DNA from: Treponema sp.
GTDB lineage: Bacteria; Spirochaetota; Spirochaetia; Treponematales; Breznakiellaceae
Assembly (NCBI GenBank): GCA_031268245.1
Contig: JAIRXN010000211.1
Span: 1 to 17,464 of the forward strand
DNA: 17,464 nt
Direction: 5' to 3'
The position numbers were made by a program, and so were the translations under genes. Position 1 is the stretch's first letter, and each line of letters opens with the position of its first letter. Under the pieces are notes generated by a model. The model did not search any database. It had not been told where the DNA came from and saw only the letters and a program-made list of their open reading frames with translations. Below are positions 7,116-14,330 of the stretch, in pieces.

Positions 7116-8894
7116 TCATCCTCCACCTATTTTTTTTTCGTCTTCTTCCCGAATCTCGACCCGGCGTATCTTCCCGGAAATTGTTTTAGGCAGCTCATGG
7201 ACAAATTCTATTATCCGGGGATATTTATAGGGAGCGGTTACCTTCTTCACATGGTTCTGCAGTTCCACCTTGAGTTCCTCCGAAGGAACCCAGCCCTTGG
7301 CAAGAACGATGGCGGCCTTGACTATCGTTCCCCGGTCAGGATCCGGCACACCGGTAATGGCGCATTCCAGCACGGAGGGGTGTTCGTGAAGGGCGCTCTC
7401 CACCTCGAAGGGGCCGATGCGGTAACCGGAGCTCTTGATGACGTCATCCGAGCGGCCCACAAACCAGAGATAGCCGTCTTCATCCCGCCAGGCCATGTCA
7501 CCCGTATAGTAAATATCATCGTGCCAGACGCCGGCGGTAAGCTTGTCATCCCGGTAATAGCCGCCGAACATTCCCGGCGGTTTCCTCCGTCCGGTACGGA
7601 CTACGATCTGCCCCACTTCGCCCATGTCACAACTGCCGCCGTCTTCCCGGATCAGATCCAGATCATAGCCCGGCGAAGGCCTTCCCATGGAACCGGGTTT
7701 TGGTTCAAGCCAGGGGTAGGTACAGACAGTAACGGTAAGTTCCGTCTGGCCGTAACATTCCCGGAGCTTGAGTCCCGTAGCGGCTTTGAACTGTTCGTAG
7801 ATCTCCGGATTGAGAGGCTCCCCTGCCACGGCGCAGTTACGGAGGGAAGAAAAATCGTATCCGGAAAGATCTTCTTTAATAAAAAACCGGTATATGGTCG
7901 GGGGCGCGCAGAACGTAGTTACCTTGTGCGAACACACAACCTTCAGCATCTGTGCGGGTACAAAACGGTCGTAATCGTAGACAAAAACCGCGGAGCCGCA
8001 GATCCACTGTCCGTATATCTTTCCCCAGGCCGCTTTGGCCCAGCCTGTATCCGCAACGGTAAGATGGAGGCCGCCGGGAACTACCCGCTGCCAGTACAGC
8101 GCAGTAAGTATGTGACCCAGAGGATAGGCAAAGTCGTGGCGTACCATCTTTGGCATGCCGGTAGTACCGGAAGTAAAATAGAGCAGCATGATGTCGTCGT
8201 TGGTGTTGAGCGCGGAAGGTCTCTTCAGTTCGGCGGAAGCAGTATCCATGGCGCTTTTAAAATCAATCCAGGAGGAAGTTGAACTGCCGGCGGAAGAATT
8301 CCGTACAACGCCTGCCGGTCTTGCAGAGCCGGCCTGTGCATCCTGATTTTCGCAGGCATGCACCGAGCGGACAAATGCCTTGTAACGCAGCGCAACAATA
8401 TCGGAAGCTTCGCCGTCCCGCGTGAGACGGAGTTCCGCTTCTTCCACCCGGAGCATCACCTGTTCATCATCCACACAAATGATGCCGGCAACATCGGCGG
8501 CATTACAACGGTATATAATATCCTTGGTAGTAAGAAGATGTGTGGCGGGAATGGCAATGGCGCCGATCCTGTGAAGGGCAAGGAGTATGGGCCAGTATTC
8601 CCAGCGGCGCTTCAGGATGAGCATGATCGGGTCGCCCTTTCCGATGCCTGCATTCTTAAGGACATTGGCCGCCCGGCAGCTCAGGGTTTTCAGTTCCCCG
8701 TAGGTGAATTCCGCCTCGGCGCCTTTCTCGTCACACCAGACCAGGGCCCGTTCCGCAACCTTGGTTTCCGCCAGATAATCCATCACGTCCCAGGCAAAAT
8801 TAAAATTATCCGGTATATTAACCGTGTAGCCTGAGTAAAAGTCCTCGTAGGAATCAAAGTCCAGGCGGGAGACAAATTTTTGTAACAATTCCAC
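7116..8894 (-). CDS. AMP-forming acyl-CoA synthetase (ANL superfamily)
   Basis: This 592-residue enzyme should activate a carboxylic acid to acyl-AMP and then acyl-CoA. Visible motifs are the P-loop YFTSGTTGMPK (239-249), YGQTEL in the A5 region, YYTGDMAWRDEDGY with WFVGRSDDVIKSSGYRIGPFEVE, and the catalytic C-terminal Lys575 in KTISGKIRR. The style is that of the acetyl/medium-chain acyl-CoA synthetase group, and the acid cannot be fixed by eye. Residues ~178-208 form a low-complexity Ser/Ala/Gly-rich insert before the P-loop that I do not recall from relatives. The start is a GTG at 8892-8894, preceded by AAGGA with a 7-nt spacer. It lies between the XRE-cupin regulator (59-bp gap) and citrate synthase (4-bp overlap), so it is probably controlled by that regulator. 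Confidence 0.9.
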   Translation of the reverse strand: MELLQKFVSRLDFDSYEDFYSGYTVNIPDNFNFAWDVMDYLAETKVAERALVWCDEKGAEAEFTYGELKTLSCRAANVLKNAGIGKGDPIMLILKRRWEYWPILLALHRIGAIAIPATHLLTTKDIIYRCNAADVAGIICVDDEQVMLRVEEAELRLTRDGEASDIVALRYKAFVRSVHACENQDAQAGSARPAGVVRNSSAGSSTSSWIDFKSAMDTASAELKRPSALNTNDDIMLLYFTSGTTGMPKMVRHDFAYPLGHILTALYWQRVVPGGLHLTVADTGWAKAAWGKIYGQWICGSAVFVYDYDRFVPAQMLKVVCSHKVTTFCAPPTIYRFFIKEDLSGYDFSSLRNCAVAGEPLNPEIYEQFKAATGLKLRECYGQTELTVTVCTYPWLEPKPGSMGRPSPGYDLDLIREDGGSCDMGEVGQIVVRTGRRKPPGMFGGYYRDDKLTAGVWHDDIYYTGDMAWRDEDGYLWFVGRSDDVIKSSGYRIGPFEVESALHEHPSVLECAITGVPDPDRGTIVKAAIVLAKGWVPSEELKVELQNHVKKVTAPYKYPRIIEFVHELPKTISGKIRRVEIREEDEKKIGGG

Positions 8895-8953
8895 TGTTTT
8901 TTCCTTATTGTTAGATTAATTGAAGCGCGGGTTTATCCCGAACCGGGACGGAC

Positions 8954-9508
8954 TCACATAATCATTGCGATAAAACGGGCCTTGCCGCCTCCCAGAGCCT
9001 TCATTCCATGGAGTTCGCCGGAATCATAGTAGATCGAATCTCCGGGGCCCAGCTCCGTTTCGTGGCCGCCTACAGAGATCAGAAGCCGGCCTTCCAGCAC
9101 ATAGTCAAATTCCTGTCCCGGATGGGTGTTGAGGCTCAAGGGTTTGTTTTCCGTATCCGCATCCGCTTCCACAAGGAAGGGTTCCGCCTTCTTGCGGTGA
9201 AAATTGTAGGCCAGATTCCAGTAAGCATACATGGGGCGCCGGTCTACCTCGGGAGCCTTCCCGGATCGTGAAACACAAAAAGTCTTTAGTTTGGGAGTTT
9301 CCCCTTCCATGAGTTCGCTTAAATCCACCTTAAAGCGCGCTGCAATTTCCACCAAAGCGCCGATGGGAAAATCCTTTTCTCCGGATTCCCAGCGCCTGTA
9401 CTCGGCCGGATCAAACCTGAGTTCCCGCGCCAGAGTTTCCGCCGGTATCTCTTCTATTTCCCGTAGCACCTTTACCCGTGCAATAATTTCCTTTACCTTC
9501 TCCGTCAT
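8954..9508 (-). CDS. XRE-family transcriptional regulator with C-terminal cupin domain
   Basis: This 184-residue regulator has two domains. Residues ~8-65 form an XRE/Cro-type helix-turn-helix (IPAETLARELRFDPAEYRRWESG). After a linker, residues ~125-180 form a cupin_2 barrel, with HPGQEFDYVLEGRL supplying His129 and Glu133, and ELHGM supplying His167 as likely metal or ligand contacts. Such proteins normally sense a small molecule in the barrel and repress neighbouring metabolic genes. XRE-cupin genes beside AMP-forming ligases are a familiar layout, so the acid or CoA ester used by the downstream ligase is the first ligand to consider (inference). GGAGG lies 6 nt before the ATG. The palindrome at 9538-9549, just upstream, is a candidate site for self-regulation. 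Confidence 0.88.
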   Translation of the reverse strand: MTEKVKEIIARVKVLREIEEIPAETLARELRFDPAEYRRWESGEKDFPIGALVEIAARFKVDLSELMEGETPKLKTFCVSRSGKAPEVDRRPMYAYWNLAYNFHRKKAEPFLVEADADTENKPLSLNTHPGQEFDYVLEGRLLISVGGHETELGPGDSIYYDSGELHGMKALGGGKARFIAMIM

Positions 9509-9537
9509 TTTTTCCTCCGTTATATCAAAGCAGGTGT

Positions 9538-9549
9538 ATGATCGATCAT
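9538..9549. promoter_or_regulatory. 12-bp perfect palindrome upstream of the XRE-cupin gene
   Basis: ATGATCGATCAT at 9538-9549 is a perfect palindrome. It lies 29 bp before the XRE-cupin ATG and covers the stop codon of the preceding gene. On the minus strand TTGACA (9560-9555) sits 5 bp upstream of it, with a weak -10 TACACC 16 bp further on, so the palindrome would fall in the spacer of that promoter. This is a plausible autoregulatory operator and an internal promoter; the -10 is poor. Confidence 0.4.
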
Positions 9550-10202
9550 GATTCTGTCAACCTGCCGGCCTGACCGCGCAGGGAAAGCGCCAGTTCCTTC
9601 CACACCAGTTGATCCTTTTGCGAAAGGGCGCGAAATTCCTCCTGCCTGCCGTAGGCGGATAACTCAATAAAATTATCTACCCGTTTTTTGAGTTCATCAA
9701 ATTTATCTTCCTCAAAATCCCTAATCCAGGCGGGAACTTTTTTACATGTTTCAAGAAGCATGCCGTAATGGGATGCACAGAGCCCTTCCGAGTCCCGGTA
9801 GAGTTTCTGCAGTTCCCTCTCCTCGTCCCTTTCTCCGCCGCAGCCCGAAAGAAAAGTTAAATATTCATTTTCAATCCGTTTGCGTTCGGCGCATACGGGG
9901 CATATCTCTTTCGGTCTCCAGGGCTTCCTCGTCCGGAAATGGGCGATCCTCTCTTCGAGAATATCCCTCCCCAGTATCGCTACCGCAAGACCGTCCCGGA
10001 ACGAAACAAGGTTTTCCGAATGAAAACTGCAGAACCCCCCCGCCTGCCGGTAAGACTTCCTGAAACTCCGGTTTGACACATGCTCAAAGAGCATATTATC
10101 AATGTAGCGGTCAGCCCGGCCGGCAACGATTCTGCAGAGAGGGCAACCCGGCTGAACGGCAGCCTTTTGGAATTCAAAAAAATTGATATGCTTGTCAACC
10201 AT
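9546..10202 (-). CDS. Double Cys/His-module protein (DUF6062-like)
   Basis: Function is unknown. The 218-residue soluble protein has two matching Cys/His modules: CPLC (20-23) with GFCSFH (57-61, Cys58/His61), and CPVC (101-104) with GLCASH (141-145, Cys142/His145). Each module offers three Cys and one His at similar spacing, as in zinc-ribbon-like sites, which suggests an internal duplication. The pattern matches my recollection of the DUF6062 family, common in spirochaetes and clostridia. There is no signal peptide or membrane segment, and the C-terminal third is helical and charged. It starts 3 bp after rpiA ends, so the two are cotranscribed and probably coupled. Confidence 0.7.
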   Translation of the reverse strand: MVDKHINFFEFQKAAVQPGCPLCRIVAGRADRYIDNMLFEHVSNRSFRKSYRQAGGFCSFHSENLVSFRDGLAVAILGRDILEERIAHFRTRKPWRPKEICPVCAERKRIENEYLTFLSGCGGERDEERELQKLYRDSEGLCASHYGMLLETCKKVPAWIRDFEEDKFDELKKRVDNFIELSAYGRQEEFRALSQKDQLVWKELALSLRGQAGRLTES

Positions 10203-10205
10203 CGC

Positions 10206-10922
10206 TTATTCCCTTATCTCCATAGCGCCCTCTCCGCGGGCCACGAAAACAGTAACTTTTATGTTCCGCTCCCTAAAGGCCGCAAAAAATCCGTTCTCCA
10301 CCACTCCGGGGATACGGTTTATTGCACTTTCCATAAATTCGGGATCAACCGGAGAAGGAAAACGGATATCCAGCAGAAGGTTCCCGTGCTCCGTGATAAC
10401 AGGCCCGGCCTTGCGGACAGCCTCCCGCAGCGTTACTGCCGCACCCAGTTTTTCAAGTTCCTTTGCTACGCTCAGCCTTGCCTCGATCACCGTTTCCACC
10501 GGGACGGCAAAGACGCTTCCAAGGGACGGGACGCTTTTACGCTCGTCGGCCACGAGGGCATAGGAAACGGAAGCATAGGCGGCAATCTTTTCCAGAAGCA
10601 GCGCCCCTCCCCCGCCCTTGATACAGCGGCCCTGCGGATCAATCTCGTCGGCGCCGTCAATAGTAAGATCCAGGTTTCCGGAAAGCAGAGGAGAATTGAG
10701 GGAATACTGGGGAATGCCCAGTTTTTCACATTCAATGCCCGACTGGAAACTCGTGGGAAAGACGCGGATATCTTTGATCCTTCCTTCCGCCAGAAGTTCA
10801 CCCACACGGCGGATCGCATGGATGGCGGTAGATCCGGTACCGAGGCCCAGCTTCATCCCGCTTTTTACCAGTGTTTCCGCCGCCCTGTATCCCGCCTCTT
10901 TCTTCATTTCCTGTTCTGTCAT
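10206..10922 (-). CDS. rpiA: Ribose-5-phosphate isomerase A
   Basis: This enzyme interconverts ribose 5-phosphate and ribulose 5-phosphate in the non-oxidative pentose phosphate pathway. The 238-residue length is normal. Motifs are GLGTGSTA (26-33, phosphate loop), DGADEID (89-95, with the active-site aspartates), KGGGGALLLEK (102-112, with the catalytic Glu111) and HGNLLLDI near 175-182. The ATG at 10920-10922 is preceded by a weak GGGAAG. The gene follows aroDE by 12 bp and precedes the DUF6062-like gene by 3 bp. Linkage to the shikimate gene is loosely logical, because erythrose 4-phosphate for that pathway comes from the same pentose phosphate pool. Confidence 0.95.
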   Translation of the reverse strand: MTEQEMKKEAGYRAAETLVKSGMKLGLGTGSTAIHAIRRVGELLAEGRIKDIRVFPTSFQSGIECEKLGIPQYSLNSPLLSGNLDLTIDGADEIDPQGRCIKGGGGALLLEKIAAYASVSYALVADERKSVPSLGSVFAVPVETVIEARLSVAKELEKLGAAVTLREAVRKAGPVITEHGNLLLDIRFPSPVDPEFMESAINRIPGVVENGFFAAFRERNIKVTVFVARGEGAMEIRE

Positions 10923-10934
10923 TTTGGCTTCCCG

Positions 10935-12443
10935 CTAAAAGATTACCCGGTCAAGAATCTGATCCGGCAGTTCCTTGCCCATAAATTCTTTGTACTGATA
11001 CTGCGCCTGACGGAGCAGCATATTCCTGCCGTTGATCACCCGGCAGCCTGCAGCCGCGGCCCTTGACAGAAACTGTGTCATCTCAGGCTTGTAGATAAGA
11101 TCCATGACAACTTCGTTTCCCCGGAACTTGTAGAGTTCCAGAGGATCCCGCAGTTCGTGACCTTCCATGCCCGCCGAAGTAGCCTGCACAATAATCTGTG
11201 AATATTTTTCCATGAGTTCGCTCCCCTGACTATCCAGCCCTCCCCACTTGAAACGGTAAAGGGCGGCAAGATCCCTGGCCCTGGAAGGATTCCGGTTGAG
11301 GACAAGAACCTTGGCCTTCTGCCGGTGAAGTTCCCAGAGCACCGCCCTGGCCGCTCCCCCGGCTCCTATAACGGTAATTTTTTTGCCCTTAAAGCTGCGC
11401 TCCTTGATAAAGGCCAGCAGAGATTCGGAAAAACCTTTTGTATCGGTATTGACGCCAAGCCAGCCGTGCAGAAAACGCACAATAGTATTGCAGGCGCCAA
11501 TATCCTCAAGCTCGGCGGCCTTATGCGCACAGTGATGGAGAACCTCTTCCTTGTAGGGCACGGTAACCGAAACCCCGGAAAGCCCGATAGTATCCGCAAG
11601 GCCCATAAAGACGGCCAGATTGTCCGAAGGTATGGGAATATACACCGCATTGGCATTTTCAAGCGCAAAAATAGTGTTGAAAATTTTTGGGCTGTCACTG
11701 ACCTTGAGAGGGTAACCCGTAACGGCAAATATTTTGGTAGCGTCAGTAATAGTGCGAAAACGGTAAAATTCGGCCATCTCGACGGGATCGAGTTGACCCG
11801 GCGCGGCAAGAGGACTGTCCGGCTCCCCGTCGGCGGACGTGTAAGTCATGTAAGAGCCCAGTTTTTCCGCCAGAATGCGGGTACATAGGCCGAAAGGCCC
11901 CATCCCAAGAAGTATCTTATCCGGACCCGCAGTTTTCCCGGCGGCCTGAAAAATGGAAAGCACGTCCCCGATTGACTGGGGCGCAAGGGCTACCTTTGGA
12001 AGCTCGTCTCCCGCCCGGACAAGAGATTTTATTTTTCCCCCAATATCGCTCTCCATGCCCCTGATATTGTGAAAAGATCGGATAATCCTGGTACTAAAAG
12101 TACGGGCCGCTTCTTCAAGGCTGGGAACATTGAGATCCTCTTCGAGATCCACATAGGCAAAATTCTTCCGTCTGTCCGCTTCGGCAAAGGCAAGACCCCG
12201 CGAAAACAGGTGAACACGGGAACCTTCACCGCTGTTGAATGCTCCTCCGTCCACATCCCGCCGGATAGTAAGAATAACCGGAATCCCGGCCATTTCGGGA
12301 AAGCGCCGGATAAGGAAACGTTCATCCGGATCAAGAAGATCGACACGCAGTTCCGCAACATCGATATACTTACGGTATTTTTCGAGAATCTCAAGATTCC
12401 GGGACAGAGTTTTCCCCGTAAGGCACAGACAGATCTTTGCCAC
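10935..12443 (-). CDS. aroDE: Bifunctional 3-dehydroquinate dehydratase / shikimate dehydrogenase
   Basis: This 502-residue fusion covers steps three and four of the shikimate pathway. Residues 1-~222 are a type I dehydroquinase: ELRVDLL (31-37), SFHN with His125, the Schiff-base Lys150 in PKVALAPQS, and MGPFGLCTR (181-189). Residues ~236-502 are AroE: VTGYPLKVSDSP (241-252, substrate serines), the catalytic Lys298 in TVPYK, NTD with Asp334, the NADP loop GAGGAARA (360-367) and NRNPSRAR. The Asn after the SxSP motif is kept, but the neighbouring His of the usual HN pair is Phe255. Similar fusions occur in chlamydiae and plants and, as I recall, treponemes. The start is GTG (12441-12443), with GGAG 5 nt upstream. 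It sits 12 bp from genes on both sides. Confidence 0.94.
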   Translation of the reverse strand: MAKICLCLTGKTLSRNLEILEKYRKYIDVAELRVDLLDPDERFLIRRFPEMAGIPVILTIRRDVDGGAFNSGEGSRVHLFSRGLAFAEADRRKNFAYVDLEEDLNVPSLEEAARTFSTRIIRSFHNIRGMESDIGGKIKSLVRAGDELPKVALAPQSIGDVLSIFQAAGKTAGPDKILLGMGPFGLCTRILAEKLGSYMTYTSADGEPDSPLAAPGQLDPVEMAEFYRFRTITDATKIFAVTGYPLKVSDSPKIFNTIFALENANAVYIPIPSDNLAVFMGLADTIGLSGVSVTVPYKEEVLHHCAHKAAELEDIGACNTIVRFLHGWLGVNTDTKGFSESLLAFIKERSFKGKKITVIGAGGAARAVLWELHRQKAKVLVLNRNPSRARDLAALYRFKWGGLDSQGSELMEKYSQIIVQATSAGMEGHELRDPLELYKFRGNEVVMDLIYKPEMTQFLSRAAAAGCRVINGRNMLLRQAQYQYKEFMGKELPDQILDRVIF

Positions 12444-12455
12444 GCTTACTCCACA

Positions 12456-12902
12456 TTATAGATCCGGCCGGTACAGAAAGATGGCGCTTACCGCCCCGGC
12501 TGAATTAAAATTGAGACGAACATCCAGCGGCCAGGGACTCTGCCTGAGAGAGCAGATGACACTGTCGGAAAATTCCCGCACTCCCTCCCCCAGAGAGAGA
12601 ATCGCCGCGGGCCGGGAATCTCCTATACGGATTTCCCGGAAATTTTTTACGCCTACCTGCCAGACCCGGTCACGGTAAAGATAAAAATCCCCCTCAGGAT
12701 AGACAAAAACCACATCATCCTGCCATTCCTGGGCCCCTCTCGCCGAATACACCTCTTTGGGAACCCCAAAACGCGAAAAAAGCTCCGTAAGATCCAGACC
12801 CACGAGGTTTTCCGGCCCGGAATCTGCATTCTGCGCACTTACAGACAGCAGGCCGCAAAACAACAGGGATGCGCATGCAAAAACTCTCAAAGAAATTGCC
12901 AT
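12456..12902 (-). CDS. Small exported protein of unknown function
   Basis: From ATG 12902 the protein has 148 residues. It opens with a signal peptide: Arg6, a hydrophobic core VFACASLLFCGLLSV and a likely cleavage site SVSA|QN near residue 23. LLFCG in the core only loosely resembles a lipobox, so a lipoprotein is possible but less likely. The mature part contains FSRFGVPKEVYSARG, then VVFVYPEGDFYLYRDRVWQVGV. This GxP...V plus repeated aromatic strands loosely recalls SmpA/BamE-like small envelope domains; I do not claim homology. A GTG one codon upstream (12905) has a poorer spacer from AAGG, so ATG is preferred. It is the first gene of the minus-strand run leading into aroDE, 12 bp away. 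Confidence 0.72.
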   Translation of the reverse strand: MAISLRVFACASLLFCGLLSVSAQNADSGPENLVGLDLTELFSRFGVPKEVYSARGAQEWQDDVVFVYPEGDFYLYRDRVWQVGVKNFREIRIGDSRPAAILSLGEGVREFSDSVICSLRQSPWPLDVRLNFNSAGAVSAIFLYRPDL

Positions 12903-12910
12903 CACTTTAC

Positions 12911-12937
12911 CTTATAGAAAAACCGCCGATTTTTCAA
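12911..12937 (-). promoter_or_regulatory. Weak candidate promoter for the exported-protein/aroDE/rpiA run
   Basis: On the minus strand TTGAAA (12937-12932) and TATAAG (12916-12911) flank a short 15-bp spacer. Transcription would begin almost at the start codon, so this promoter would give little or no leader. An inverted repeat GAAAAA-7-TTTTTC (12917-12935) fills the spacer. The remainder of the 163-bp gap to the divergent ORF shows nothing else convincing. Confidence 0.3.
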
Positions 12938-13065
12938 GCGTTACAGGAGGAGGGACAGGAATACGCGGAACACGAGGCGCACGGACTTACAGGCTTCACT
13001 CCGGCCCTGCGGATCTCCGCTATCCCCGCATGCAACCGCCGGGGAGGAATTTGGTCAATATTAAT

Positions 13066-14091
13066 ATGAATTCTCCGGTGCGTTCCGCCGAGCAAACACA
13101 GATGAGCGAAGCTTTCTCTCCGGCAACTATCGCCGCCCTTTGCTTTAGAGGAGCGGAAAAATACAAAAAACGCCGTGCCTTTGAATATTACCGTGAAGGG
13201 AGACTCTACGGGGAACTGAACTATGAAGAAATGGCAAATCACGCCCGGCGTCTTGCGGCGCTGCTGTCGAGCCTCGGCGTACAAAAAGGCGGAAAGATAC
13301 TGCTTAGTGCGGACAATTCCGCCTTCTGGCCTGTATACTATTTCAGCGCCTGCATTGCCGGAGCCCGGCCGCTGACAGTATCCCCGGAAACAGCGCGCAG
13401 AGAACAGAAGGCCCTGCAGTACGAGGGGATCTCCGCGGCACTCTTTTCGGCTTCAGGCGAAAGGGCCATTCCGGCGCTTCCCCCGGACATACCCGGAATC
13501 TTTGTTGACAGAATCCGCTGGGAGGGAAAGGGCGACGCGCCGGTAAGCTTCCACGGGATAGAAAAGCGGGTGAACTTTCCCGTCCCGTCCGAATCCATCG
13601 CCAAAAGCAGCGCTGATCCTGTTGTAAAAAACGCATCCCCGATTCCCGTAAAACTCTACAGGAGAGACCGCTTCCTTTCGGCAGTATCCCTGTCTTCCGT
13701 TAAAGGAATCAAATTTTCCCTTATAACTCCCATACTCCACGGTTCCATGGTAACCGTTCTTGATGAAACCTCTTCCGCGGAAAGTCTGCTTGGGGCATGC
13801 CAGCACCTGCATCCGACAGTAATTGTAACAGACGGAGAAAAACTGGAAAAACTGTTCCGGAAAAAAGTTAAACCATGGCTTGAAAAACCTCTCTTCCGTT
13901 CCGGCATTGCCCGGTTTTTTGCGCTCCGGTTTGCAGGACGGCGCTTTATAAAATCTTTGGGCGCCTGGATACGTATTCTGTGCATACAGGAAAAACAAAA
14001 CATTTCTACCGAATCATCCCTTTCCCCGGAAGCGGAAAGCTTTATCAAAAGTCTCGCTCTTCATGTGTACAGGGCGGATAACATGAGGTGA
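13066..14091 (+). pseudogene. Degenerate, truncated long-chain acyl-CoA synthetase-like ORF
   Basis: The open frame encodes 341 residues. Residues ~21-130 match the N-terminal domain of AMP-forming acyl-CoA synthetases (AEKYKKRRAFEYY, LNYEEMANHARRLAALLSSLGV, then GGKILLSADNSAFWPVYYFSACIAGARPLTVSP). Residues ~200-335 match the region before A5: RDRFLSAVSLSS, HLHPTVIVTDGEKLEKLFRKKVKPWLEKP, RRFIKSLG, LSPEAESFIKSL. The ATP-binding P-loop (TSGTTGxxKG), expected near residues 185-200, is replaced by DPVVKNASPIPVKLYRRD. The protein stops where the GYGLTE motif should begin, so A5 and the catalytic-Lys domain are absent. It cannot be an active ligase. The uninterrupted frame leaves open a non-catalytic protein. 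ATG 13066 has GGGGAGGA too far upstream (17 nt), so the start is uncertain; 13102 is an alternative. Confidence 0.65.
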
Positions 14092-14164
14092 GGGCAGGGC
14101 ATCGGCGTTTACTTTCAAGTACCGCGAAACTGCCAAACTTTGAAGAGTTTTTAACCACAACGGA

Positions 14165-14180
14165 CACAAAGGTTTTTGTG
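14165..14180. repeat. Small hairpin CACAAA-GGTT-TTTGTG in a purine-rich repeat-like motif
   Basis: CACAAA (14165-14170) and TTTGTG (14175-14180) pair perfectly around GGTT. The surrounding text, AACCACAACGGACACAAAGG, resembles short ACCACAAAGGACACAAAG-type repeats that I recall as scattered between genes of several bacteria, including spirochaetes. That it is dispersed cannot be shown from one copy. Confidence 0.35.
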
Positions 14181-14191
14181 GGAAGCAATTA

Positions 14192-14216
14192 GAATAAAAT
14201 GTTGTACATTTTATTC
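14192..14216. repeat. Perfect 11-bp-arm AT-rich hairpin
   Basis: GAATAAAATGT (14192-14202) and ACATTTTATTC (14206-14216) are perfect complements with a TGT loop. The symmetric A/T arms and lack of a flanking T-run do not fit an intrinsic terminator well. It ends 3 bp before the 15-bp inverted repeat begins, so the two may belong to one element. Confidence 0.6.
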
Positions 14217-14219
14217 GCA

Positions 14220-14310
14220 GTGGGGTCTAATACCCAAGAACCGGCTCACGGGGGAGCTTCTGGGCGGTTAGAATTGGTAACACCAACAAAAATTTGGTAG
14301 TAGACCCCAC
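14220..14310. repeat. 91-bp unit bounded by a 15-bp inverted repeat (GTGGGGTCTA...)
   Basis: GTGGGGTCTAATACC (14220-14234) is the reverse complement of 14296-14310 apart from one base (A versus C at the eleventh position). The 61-bp interior holds a second hairpin, TTGGT-AAC-ACCAA (14274-14286). Terminal repeats plus an internal hairpin and no gene suggest a miniature inverted-repeat element or a REP-like unit. No clear target duplication flanks it (TTCGCA on the left, GGTTAA on the right). Confidence 0.5.
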
Positions 14311-14330
14311 GGTTAAATAATTTCCTTACA

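Noticed and set aside
8928..8948. Alternative CGGG/CCCG and TCCCG/CGGGA hairpins between the XRE-cupin and ligase genes as an attenuator
   Set aside because: The stems are 4-5 bp with no leader ORF and no T-tract; chance pairing in a GC-containing gap is enough to explain them.
9519..9530. Extended -10 TGATATAAC before the XRE-cupin gene
   Set aside because: It abuts the GGAGG ribosome-binding site, so transcripts would begin inside or past it, and no matching -35 is present.
12757..13065. Upstream extension of the degenerate ligase ORF to 12757
   Set aside because: The first part lies antisense to the well-supported exported-protein gene, and the translated extension has no resemblance to acyl-CoA synthetase N-termini.
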